A stretch of DNA of 64,000 nt from Xanthoparmelia taractica (taxonomy: Eukaryota; Ascomycota; Lecanoromycetes; Lecanorales; Parmeliaceae), in NCBI GenBank assembly GCA_033085395.1, contig JANQBS010000153.1:34161-98160 (forward strand), given 5' to 3'. A program made the position numbers and the translations under genes. Below, in pieces: positions 1 to 8,830 of this stretch (positions are counted from its first letter, which is position 1; every line of letters begins with the position of its first letter). The notes beneath the pieces are model-generated. The model saw nothing but the letters and a program-made list of their open reading frames with translations, searched no databases and was not told where the DNA came from.

Positions 1-1124
1 CTGGTTTTACAGTGAACAGATAAAGATACGCTTGATACATACAGAGAAGCGATCACTCATCTGGTGTCCTCTTATAAATCTACTTTGCAAAGCGGAAGGC
101 CTCAAGAATGTGCGAGTCAGCGTTCCCAAGACAACTATCACCGATTCAGTTGGCGAGAATTGGTGCACTGGAGACAGTGAAAGAGCAGAGCGCTACGGTT
201 GTTGAGCATGCGGATTTTCAGCATTCATGCCCGATTGGACTCGAAATCATAAATCTGCTCTCATGTTTCCTTCGAGGTTACGTCTGCGAGACATCTGGCT
301 TCTTTTGCAAAGGAATTCTACCGCCGACTGGATATCGACGACGGAATGAAGTATGTTAAGGACCACCATGAAGAGGGATCACGAAGTACAACACTGCAAC
401 ATTCGAAAAGCTGTATCATTGGAAGCAAATGCCACAGTCTGAAGAATACGAAGATTGGAAAGTCTGGACGTTTTTAGGATCGGAGGGAGGTGTCAGGAGA
501 TCAACAACTACGATGGCCTTGTCCTGCCTACAGACCCTGAAAAACCAACAGATACTGCGGGACATCTAATTATCAGCATTAGATTTGGCTTCGGTCCTAC
601 CTCGCATCCTGTCATTCGTTTGCAGCTTGAGTCAATGGATTGCGGACCATGAGTTCCGCAAGACCTCTTATGGGGCGATGTTCCGCTCGCTGCTCCGCTC
701 ACTGCTAGACTATAATTTTATGAAAAGGAGTTTCAGCAGCCAGTAAACCATTTGGACTGTCAAGCTATTGGTCGATTCAAATAAAATAATTCACCATGTG
801 TTAGCGGCGGATGAGAGAGCACCACAATGGCCACGAACGCTCCACTTAGGTCTACACCTAAGCCTCTGATCTGTAGAGTTCAGCTCCAGATCACTACAAT
901 TTATCGCGGGATTATGCATTGACTGCGCGTACTTACTCGAGCCTAGACTAATGCAGGAAATGGCGCATGTATCCGTCTACGCAGAGCGCCACCATGCATA
1001 GTTCTCCCGGTACTTCCGAAGTCATAGACTATAGCCCGCACCTGCATGCTGTGGAACTCATCTCTATATTAATGCCAATCCCCTTGCTTGGGCATTTCTC
1101 GAGCCCAGGTGAAACTCAGACGCC
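1..1124. other. No gene recognised at window start
   Basis: Only short open frames occur, on both strands, and none resembles a family I know. Base composition is normal rather than AT-rich, so this is ordinary intergenic DNA or a gene decayed beyond recognition. The stretch ends where remnants of an oxidoreductase gene begin. Confidence 0.5.
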
Positions 1125-2165
1125 ATGCCCGGCCTCACGGAGACCGTGCTGAGCGAGGTTCAGCTCCACTATCTTGCTCCGCTAAAGATCTATGTAACCG
1201 TGAAACCGTACAGCCTTGCAATTGCGACTTGCAGCCTACCAAGGACAAACATTCAAACAAAAGCTTACGAGAACGTCCAGATTAGCAATATACGGGGTCA
1301 ATTGCCAAAGTTCTCGCTGGGAACTTCGGGGTTCGAATATCTAAAGCACGAGACCAAATGTACATTTGACTCAAAGCAAGCCATTGAGACAGACTACGTC
1401 AACGAGATGGCCTAGGTGCTAAAGAACAAACTCAATGCCCAAACCGTGTACATATTCGACTACACTGTACAGGTTTTCCCTTCAACCCCTTCACCAGGGC
1501 GTCATTGACGGTACTCTAAGATGCGAAAGGCCAGAAAAGCAGGCCAACCAGCGGACAGCGAAGATAAAGCAGTAAGACAGCCAAGCGCGATTATACACAT
1601 CGGTAAGGATTCGCCTCGTAGTCTATGTGCAGGTCTTCATGGGTCCACAGATCAAACGGCGCTCTCAGCTTCAAAAAGAGTCAGGATGCATCTGCCCGAC
1701 CAGGCTCAAGATCTGTTGCAGAGAAGGTTTCAAATCCTCAAGTAATACCCAGAAGCTCCATCGAACAAGTTAGCCGTTGACGACGTCATAGTATATGGCG
1801 TCCTCTTCGAACATCAATTTACAATGATGCTCTTTGTGTTTGTGATTCCCAGACCATTCAGCCAGAAGATCTGGAGGAGGCTGACTACATCTTCCCTCAC
1901 TATCACGGCGAGAAAATCTTGTTGAGACATAGCAACTCGCATCGCTGGTATTACCTCAAGGATCAGGCTCCGGACAAAGTTGCATTGCTTAATATCTTCG
2001 ACTCTGGAGGAGGTTCCGGTATTGGTGAGCGACATCTACCTTAAAGCTGCACAGGCGAGTACTGATTGCATAGGCTGTGCTCATACGTCTTTCAAAGACC
2101 CGACAGCAGATCAGTCGGCTCCACCAAGAGAGAGCATTGAGCTACGGTGCCTAGTGTTCTACTAG
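1125..2165 (+). pseudogene. Decayed CmcJ/AsaB-like (GA4 desaturase-type) oxidoreductase gene
   Basis: Fragments in different frames line up in order with the fungal CmcJ/AsaB hydroxylase-desaturase family. An N-terminal piece contains EVQLHYLAPLKIY and TNIQTKAYENV, followed by IRGQLPKFSLGTSGFEYLKH. A middle piece contains KRVRMHLPDQAQDLLQRRFQ. A C-terminal piece contains DYIFPHYHGEKILL, HRWYYLKDQAPD and finally PPRESIELRCLVFY, the usual family terminus. The pieces are separated by stop codons (for example the TAG after VNEMA near 1413) and by frame changes not matched by good splice sites, so the gene is broken in several places. Members of this family are found in secondary-metabolite clusters, where they hydroxylate or desaturate intermediates. 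No intact product can be made here. The family call is from memory of conserved motifs; an HMM search for the CmcJ/NvfI-type family would settle it. Confidence 0.65.
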
Positions 2166-2510
2166 TTGCTAAGATGGTACGCGGAAATATTTGCTAAAGC
2201 AGTTTTGTATTCATTATCAGATCTGTAAAGACTGGAGCGACATTGACCATGCTTTGGAAAATTCCCAAATTGCACACAAATGTCTGGGATGACTATCAAC
2301 GCAACCTCAATTAACCCTTTCGCAGTCACAGCACCCCAACCGCCCTCGTACCACTGAAGCGAGAAGGACCTAATGCTGAATGACCGATAGTCGACGGCAA
2401 GCACGGTGCCTTACTCAGCTTTTGGTTTGACTAGAATCATGGCATTAGTAAATCCCATGTCTAGAGATCCACTGAAGATCCAATTTTCACAATGCACTCA
2501 CCACTGGCAC
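2166..2510. other. Intergenic, nothing recognised
   Basis: About 345 bases between the decayed oxidoreductase and the next small gene. A minus-strand frame at 2162-2404 has no recognisable motif and overlaps the pseudogene end, so I do not call it. Confidence 0.4.
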
Positions 2511-3102
2511 TCAGCCGCCCTCCCCTCTATCAGAGTCGTCCGCAGACTCATACCAGAACTTATCGAATCGCTTTGATGGGTCAATAGCGTCGGCAGCTTT
2601 GGGTATCAGAGTAGCCCATGGCTGCGCTTTCTTCTTCACCTCGGGGGCTTGCTTCTTATTATGTACGTTGTGAGTGCCAGACTCCTTCCCACCTGAAGTC
2701 TCGGATCTATCTTCGCTGTTAACCCGCTTTTCTGGGTCGTAGGAGCTCATGTCTAGGTTCCAATTATTATGGGTATCTTTGAGAAAAGCCAGGTGAAGAG
2801 GAGTGATCAGAAGACATAGGATTACCTGGGGTTTTCCTTCTTCTGTTGGTCTTTGGAAAGTAGACCTGGTTTGGGGGCAATCGCGAGGGATGGGCCCTTT
2901 TATGACTGATCTTAATCTTGTCCTCTGGCACCGGCAGTATAAGCTTAGGCGTTTTCAAGACAGATTTGATACGTTGCTGCGGCGATGGATTGAAGATTTT
3001 GGGGAGATGAAAATGCCTAAGTATGTAGGTCATTCCGAAGTCCGTAGCTGGTGATCGATCCAAACGGCTTTGCTCACACGCACAGCTGCATGATGCGTTC
3101 AA
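2511..3102 (-). CDS. Hypothetical protein, two exons
   Basis: Two minus-strand open frames join through a plausible intron (2825-2753, donor GTAATC, acceptor CCTAG). The joined gene, 3102-2826 plus 2752-2511, is exactly in frame and would encode 172 residues. The product is basic and low in complexity: Lys/Arg/Pro-rich in the middle, then a charged segment ending with FDKFWYESADDSD. I see no signal peptide, membrane segment or known domain. The N-terminal start is uncertain. The coherent splice and the charged C-terminus argue for a real gene, but no family is recognised and transcript evidence would be needed. Confidence 0.35.
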
Positions 3103-3745
3103 ACAACCTGGGCTTTTTATACACGCGCATGAAGAGAGAAAGAAGCTCTGATTATTCCAACGCTAGAAAATCCGAGCACTCAAGCAAACTCAATGAGCGC
3201 TGACAATGGAGATATGAAGGTTTTTGGGCAAGAAGAGCGTGCTGGGCGATTGTACTCGGTTGTAGGCCCACATTTGAGCTCACGAATGAGACGGAGAATA
3301 TCGCTGGCCATTATTCTCGCTCGCCTGCATCAACGCGGATTTCTTTTTTCTTCGTGCATACCTAGACCAAGCACACCCACTTTTTGGAACCGGACGTCAA
3401 TTTCACACTGTACAACATAAGAGCATTCGCATGAGCAAATGCTGACGTAGTCTTGACGCTCCAATCACCGCACGATTTTAGTGACCGTGATCCGGATCAC
3501 CATGGTCTACTGGTGTTCGAATTCTCTGAAAGTGGACTGCATTGCTCACATCCATAGCCTAGCGCAGCAGCAGCAGCATCTTACGCAACCCTCGCTAGTT
3601 TGAACCTGCAATAAGTTTTCCACATTGCTCGAATCCGCTTCTTTAACAGTCACTAATGGATCCAATGCAATCCTATACTACCTGTATTCTGCCCCGTGAG
3701 TCACCTCATATTATCCCGTTAACCTCCTTCGCCTGTTTCCACGCC
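3103..3745. other. Intergenic, nothing recognised
   Basis: Some 640 bases. A short CAG-rich run (near 3565) is the only low-complexity feature. The plus-strand frame at 3193-3420 shows no domain. This is probably upstream DNA of the minus-strand gene at 2511-3102. Confidence 0.4.
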
Positions 3746-4144
3746 CTACGTCTTCCCTTTCGCCTCGCCCCTCAATTCCGACGCCTTACCCTTGGCCTCA
3801 CTGGTTGATTCACTCGCAGAGCCAAAGGCTGGCTTGACATGAATGCCGATGGTGGAATTGAGGCTTTCGGTGGCTTGCTCTGTGATTAGACCTGAAGAAT
3901 TTGAGGAAGGAAAGCAAAGCGAATTGACATATCTTATAAACGAAGTAGGGAAACATGAGGCGGTGAGTGAAGTAGCGAAGAAGGGTTGGTGAACTTGGCA
4001 GACCTTCTTAATGTGCTTCGCAACTCGATTCGCCAAAATGTCCTTTATCGTAGAGCGAAAATCCTTCTGTCCATAAGGGCTCGTGGAAAAGAAAGAAACA
4101 TGGCTTGATAGCAGTGGTACAAAATCAGCAGAGCGTGAGAACAT
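3746..4144 (-). CDS. Small hypothetical protein with Lys/Glu-rich tail
   Basis: An uninterrupted 132-residue frame. Its N-terminus is rich in Ser, Phe and Arg (FSTSPYGQKDFRSTIKDIL), like a mitochondrial presequence. Its C-terminus, ESTSEAKGKASELRGEAKGK, resembles the Ala/Lys/Glu-rich tails of small fungal stress-type (LEA- or CsbD-like) proteins. The central part, rich in Phe and Cys, may instead be an intron, because related small fungal proteins lack such a stretch, but I could not find a splice pair that keeps frame. Function is unknown. The similarity is a general impression of composition, not a domain match. Confidence 0.4.
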   Translation of the reverse strand: MFSRSADFVPLLSSHVSFFSTSPYGQKDFRSTIKDILANRVAKHIKKVCQVHQPFFATSLTASCFPTSFIRYVNSLCFPSSNSSGLITEQATESLNSTIGIHVKPAFGSASESTSEAKGKASELRGEAKGKT

Positions 4145-4576
4145 CGTACAAACATACCTCGTAGCTAATAGACCGGACTACTCCGTAGACAGATGGACTT
4201 TCACTGCAGCTGTATCATACGTTAATAGTCGTAGAGCGTGTGATCACATATAGCGTAGCCTGCTGCTTTGGTCGTTCAAGTAAAGAAAACGGATTGGTCC
4301 ATATCCGATACGGTAACCGGACCTTGATCTTTATAGCACTCATACAATTTCTTTTTGGATGCATGATAGGAGCAGATCAAGTGCTAAGGGTCACTTCTTC
4401 CAACAATAACATTCTCGGTTCGGCTAACCTATCGCTTCGGGAAGCATTGCTTAAGCCTCAATCCCTCGACTATAAATTCCCGCAATTTGTTGAAACAGTC
4501 AGCGCTGCCTTCCGGCCAGCTCCGTTCATCTTCATCAACACCAAAGAGCCAATACCCTCGCTGAACTTTTTGCATA
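4145..4576. other. Upstream region of the aldo-keto reductase
   Basis: About 430 bases between a minus-strand small gene and the plus-strand reductase, so it should hold both promoters. A 129-residue plus-strand frame from 4240 crosses into the reductase start in another frame and is treated as spurious. No clear TATA box was picked out. Confidence 0.35.
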
Positions 4577-5822
4577 ATGCCTCCACAGCTTATTTTTGGA
4601 ACTGCCACATTTGGCATGGACTCGACTGATTTTCAGGACTCTCAGTCTCTCTACACTCTATATAAGACTCTACAAGAGCTAGATATCCGCAGACTCGATT
4701 CAGGCGCCCGCTACCCGCCCCTGAAGCCAGGGAGAGCAGAAGCGTTGATCGGCGAGACGAAAGAGATTAGTCATGGGTTCATCATCGATACTAAAATATA
4801 CACCGACGTGCGGACGGATGGTAGTAGGGACTTGAAGAGTGAAGCCATCGAATCATCGATACAGGCAAGTCTACAGCGCCTGAAGCTGGTCGAAGGAGTA
4901 AGTAGAAAGGGTCTGCCTAAACATTCATTGCTTTATGTAGCAAAAAAACTATCTCTTCCTTGACTAACGTTGCTCCTGCTTCTAGGTAAACGTCCTCCAT
5001 GTGCATCGCGCTGACCCTTCCACGCCACTTGAAGTGCAGATCCAGGGATTCAATAGACAGATTGAGCTAGGTCGGTGTAAGGCGGTATGTCGCTCAAGTA
5101 GAGCCATTTCCTCACCCGCGTTCCAGGTTATTTACCTACTGACTTGCCGAATCTGGACAGTGGGGAGTCTCAAACGTACCTCCACCGATGCTGGAGAAGA
5201 TGCTTCTGCTATGCGAGAAAATGGGACTCCGGAAGCCAGCCTGCTACCAGGGCGATTATAATCTGATTACCCGTGGTATGGAAACGAAGCTGCTGCCTCT
5301 CCTACGCTCGCACGGCATTACCTACAATGCCTTTAGGTGCGTAACACTTGGTCCTCTTTCTGATTGACCAGTCTGTTTCCTAGAGCGCCATATGGCGACA
5401 AATCATGTAGCGACGAGTAAGCATAACGCTGATCTGTTTCACCGAGGAGGCCCCTGGCTGCAGGGTTCCTGACCGGTAAGCTTGTTAATAACCAGCATGA
5501 AGGTACCCGCTTCGGAGACAGTAATCCGCTCGGTAAAGCCGTGCAGAAGCTCTATGGAGAAGAAGAGCTAAATTCGGCTATGAGGAAGTTCGATACGCAA
5601 GTGAGATCGTATAATCTTACGTCACTCGAAGTTGCAGTCCGCTGGATCGCATATCATTCGGCATTAGGGAGCGAGGATGGAATTATTCTTGGAGCAAGTA
5701 AGACCGAACAAATTCGGGAGACTGTAACGATGATGAGGAAGGGGCCGCTGCCCGTAGACGTTTTGGAGACAGTTGAGGATCTCTGGAGCACGGTAAAGGA
5801 TGGTCGGGGTGAGATTCTATGA
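4577..5822 (+). CDS. Aldo-keto reductase (AKR7/aflatoxin-aldehyde-reductase-like)
   Basis: NADPH-dependent reductase of aldehydes or ketones. Four exons join cleanly: 4577-4897, 4986-5084, 5161-5336 and 5447-5822, giving 323 residues, the usual size for this family. The start is MPPQLIFGTATFGMD, the family's beta-1 region. Catalytic residues fall in RLDSGARYPP (Asp and Tyr), DTKIYTD (Lys) and VLHVHRAD (His). WGVSNV, YQGDYNLITRG and LAAGFLTGKL are characteristic of the AKR7 branch, and the cofactor-binding segment GIILGASKTEQI lies near the C-terminus. Introns begin GTAAGT, GTATGT and GTGCGT; the last has a CTGAT branch. The AP(W)YSPLAAG-like junction reads RRPLAAG, slightly unusual. The gene is about 2 kb from the RiPP precursor and could belong to that cluster, but this is positional inference only. 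Confidence 0.85.
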
Positions 5823-7779
5823 GTCTACCGCACCCTGAACTCACATGATATAACTCTCGTCTGGTTCCGCAGCGTACAATATCATTTGAGAAGGGATCTC
5901 TCCTGATTTAGTATGTTTGTCTCGAGAGGCCTTCGGACATGTCATGTTCCGGTAAAGATTCTCACCTACGGAAAGTCGAGATCAGACTAGACTCACGAGA
6001 CGGATGATCGAGCTGAGAGCCTTGGGGCCATTCCATTCCTCTTCTGAGCAGGGAATCAGCACATTCATCATGTCTGCAACACAGCTCACGAAAGCACACC
6101 ATTAAAGTCAAGCAGTCTCTTACCTTAGTCATCGCATGATAAGGTCATTGTGAACAAGTGGAATTAGAGGGCCCAATTTCGGATTCAGACTCATTTGTGA
6201 GACGTGGGAGTGGGGATTATTCTCGTTAATAATCGAAGTTGCGAAATATACTTCTTGGAAGTTCGATAATTTGTTTCAATTAGAGGAAAGCGCTTACATA
6301 TGTTACTCTCGAATTATGAGGAGAATTATTTCTAAGCTAGGCTACAGCTTCATCTAAGTGCAAGGGACAGCAAGCCAGAATGGCCATATGATATACCTCA
6401 AGTACAAAGAAACATCCAAACCAACAATATACTGGTAAGAGATGAGTACCCTGGCGACCATGGCCAGGACTACTAGCTCTGTTCATAAGAAATGTGGTGC
6501 TAATGACATTGTGAAGCAGCATTACGTATACAGGCAGGATGATCGTCAATGTAAGAGCGGTACCAGCCTGGTTTCAACCTGCCCAATAGCCAAGTTTCGT
6601 CCTCGCTAAGGTCAAGCGTTCGTGCAATTACAGCTAGTCCCCGATAGAAAGAACAAGTGACTAATGACCTTCTATGTTGATGGATCCAAGTACTTGACCA
6701 GAGGTAGCGGTGAAGCGAGTGCGAGAGCACGAGCATTTGTTCTTGTCTTCGGAAACAAGTGAGGCTGATGGCACCGCGCACTTCGCATCCTACACTAGCT
6801 TCGTCACCGATAGCGGCTACAATGTAATACCTCCTAGTTACAGTGAAACTGGGAGTCCAGTGGGTCGCAGAGTGGGTCCATGGGTGGCAAAAATGAAGCC
6901 ATTCCGAAGAGAAGTCCCATGAAGAATTTGTTAGTGTGGCAAACGGAGACACGTGTCAGCAGACGACCAATATGTATCGCGCTAGTTGCTCGCCGGCATA
7001 TAGCTCCTTATTCGAATTCTTTTCTTTCTCAGAGCCATAGGGTTTGCTTTTTCCCCACTCACCCTCGCGTATATCTAGCCAGCTGTGTATAGCATCACTT
7101 CAGGTCGATGTCGCCTAGCCATGTGGGTTTTCCAGCGCTGGGACACGTCTTATCGCAAAGCTAGGTCTGCAGGCCCCAGCGTCAGGACGGGCCAGTCATC
7201 TATTTGGATATCTGCTTGTGCATGTGTTTGTGTTAGTGTATAGTTTCACCAAATGAGAACACTGATAGTAAAGCGTGCATCGTAGGTACACTGGCCCTAC
7301 AAACCCATGGATTGAGCCGAGGACAAGGTCTGTCATTTTCCGATCCACACCAATCCATTTCCCACATACCAGTTCATACAATGACACAATCCGCTTACAA
7401 TTTATGACTTCGATCAGACACCACTGGCAAGAAGGATCGTGAGAAACATGACTGCAAGTAACCTACGCCTAGCAAATACAGAAGATTCGTTGGCCACGAG
7501 GAACTGGTGGATGTTTCCCGACAGTTGTTGATCTGCCAGATTACTTTTCTCAACTACTAGGTAGGAAGCTTGTGCTTAACTTGCGACTCATTGTGGAGGA
7601 GCAATTCACTCAAGATTATGTGGAAATACGTGGAATGATAGCTTAGCTACTAAGCTTGATGTGCACCTATCGCACCCGACAGGCAAGCTGTGGTCTTTGC
7701 CGTAAGTGAAATGGTATATATATGCTTAGATTAATCTTCTATGTGTATCCTCCCCAGCCACCACCACGTCGCATCTGCC
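5823..7779. other. Intergenic, nothing recognised
   Basis: Nearly 2 kb with overlapping short frames on both strands (for example 6500-6952 minus and 6710-6922 plus) but no motif I know. The right end is the 3' flank of the RiPP precursor gene. A purely ab initio caller may predict a gene at 6.3-6.95 kb; I see no support for either strand. Confidence 0.4.
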
Positions 7780-8157
7780 CTAATATAGATCCGGATACGC
7801 AATCGCTTCTTCCGCTGGCTCTGCCTCACGCTTGTACGAATCTGGATAAGCGATGGCATCTTCAGCTGCATCTCGCTTGTATGAGTCTGGATACGTGATG
7901 GCATCTTCAGCAGCGTCTCGTTTGTATGAACCTGGGTATGCTATGGCACCTTCGGCGGCATCTCACTTGTACGACTCCGGATAGGCAATAGCATCCTCAG
8001 CTGCATCCCTCTTGACTACATGGTCTGTGGTTTCATCTCAGTACGGTCGGACAGAAAGACAACCAGAGTAACTCTAGGACGTGGTATGAATCTTACTGAG
8101 AGGAGCAGCCCAAGCGCTCATGCAGAGCGTAGCAATGACGAATACGGAGGAGTGCAT
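7780..8157 (-). CDS. Dikaritin-type RiPP precursor peptide, with premature TGA
   Basis: The ATG is at 8157-8155 and opens a signal peptide (MHSSVFVIATLCMSAWAAP). An intron at 8096-8025 (GTAAGA...CCACAG, 72 bases) joins exon 8157-8097 to exon 8024-7780 in frame. Exon 2 encodes HVVKR and then five 15-residue units of the form DAAEDAIAYPDSY. KR dibasic sites precede units 1, 3, 4 and 5. The cores read YPESY, YPGSY, YPDSY, YPDSY and YPDLY, and the frame ends at TAG 7782-7780. Signal peptide, repeated short cores, Kex2-type sites and Tyr at both core ends are the hallmarks of UstA/PhomA/AprA-type precursors, whose cores are cyclised by UstYa oxidases; two UstYa genes lie next door. The gene is broken: TGA at 7965-7963 stands where the KR before unit 2 should be, leaving a 40-residue product with one core. 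The peptide product and its bioactivity are unknown. The gene is too small and too intron-split for routine ORF calling. Confidence 0.85.
7783..8013 (-). repeat. Five-fold 45-base coding tandem repeat
   Basis: Coding repeats within the RiPP precursor, period 45 bases (15 codons). Unit starts (first base of the Lys codon, minus strand) are at 8013, 7968, 7923, 7878 and 7833. Copies vary mainly at silent positions and at core positions 3 and 4 (E/G/D and S/L); unit 3 also has Thr for Ala just before its core. This is the pattern expected when selection holds the peptide while DNA drifts. The final unit begins EAEPAEE rather than DAAED. Confidence 0.9.
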
Positions 8158-8830
8158 AATCTGCAATTATGAATCTTGTGGGATCTTGGTCAGAGTGAAT
8201 TTTATTGGATTGTGAGTATTTGGAAGGATTTGATTCGAGTGTTTCAAAAGATCGTGAGATGAGATGGAGCAGACTTTTTACATGGTCTGCCTAAAGAAAC
8301 AACCACTATGCCGACATCTCCAGACCAACTACAATCGACCTTTCGTCACCATGCAGACCGCTCATCCAAGTCAATAGTCAGACCCAATCGGTACTCTTTG
8401 TATCCATACCCTTGTATCGGGTGTCGCAACATGACGAATACTTCGTATATAGCGCCTGTTTTTATGCAAGCACGGGCATAAAGGACAAAAAGAGACATTG
8501 ACTCAGCGCTCAAAGTTTATTCTCCGACCGGGCTGATGCGCTCGGGTTGATGCGCGTTGACGTCGTCGGCGCACTCCGCACCATATAGCGCGAAACATTC
8601 CTTACTTCCTAGCGTCAGGAGCAGCTAGTCGGACCCTGTGCCAGGATGCTGCCTGTAGAAAGGATCTTTGCGCAAGTAAGTTTACCCCATTTAGTCTGAT
8701 AGATTCAACGGATGCCCATAGACGAGATGAATACTCTACGGAGGAGCTACACTAGCTCGCATGGTAGGCCGCTCTGCTATACCTACCCCCGACTACGCCA
8801 CGCAATTACTGCGATGGGGGAGTGTCTAAG
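8158..8830. promoter_or_regulatory. Divergent promoter between RiPP precursor and UstYa gene 1
   Basis: A 673-base gap between two genes transcribed away from each other, so both promoters should be here. On the precursor side, CCAATAAAATTC (reverse strand, near 8205) combines a CCAAT box with an A/T-rich TATA-like run about 45 bases before the ATG. A second CCAAT lies near 8384. At 8533-8562 there is an imperfect direct repeat (GCTGATGCGC then GTTGATGCGC) followed at once by TGACGTC, a CRE/bZIP-like core. These are sequence observations; no regulator gene was recognised in the window. Confidence 0.45.

Noticed and set aside
4240..4629. 129-codon plus-strand frame with a hydrophobic segment
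   Set aside because: It overlaps the aldo-keto reductase start in another frame and has no recognised motif.
6500..6952. 150-codon minus-strand frame
   Set aside because: No motif; a competing plus-strand frame covers the same DNA, and there is no sign of conserved coding.
7963..7965. RIP as the cause of the precursor stop
   Set aside because: The altered C was followed by G (CGA), not A, on the coding strand, and the other repeat units show no C-to-T bias. Ordinary CpG deamination fits better.
7885..7966. An intron removing the TGA of the RiPP precursor (donor GTGAGA at the stop itself)
   Set aside because: GTGAGA is a good donor, but every nearby CAG or TAG acceptor I tried (26, 35, 80, 101, 125, 146 and 152 bases on) shifts the frame, because the repeats share one frame. 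The stop therefore stands.
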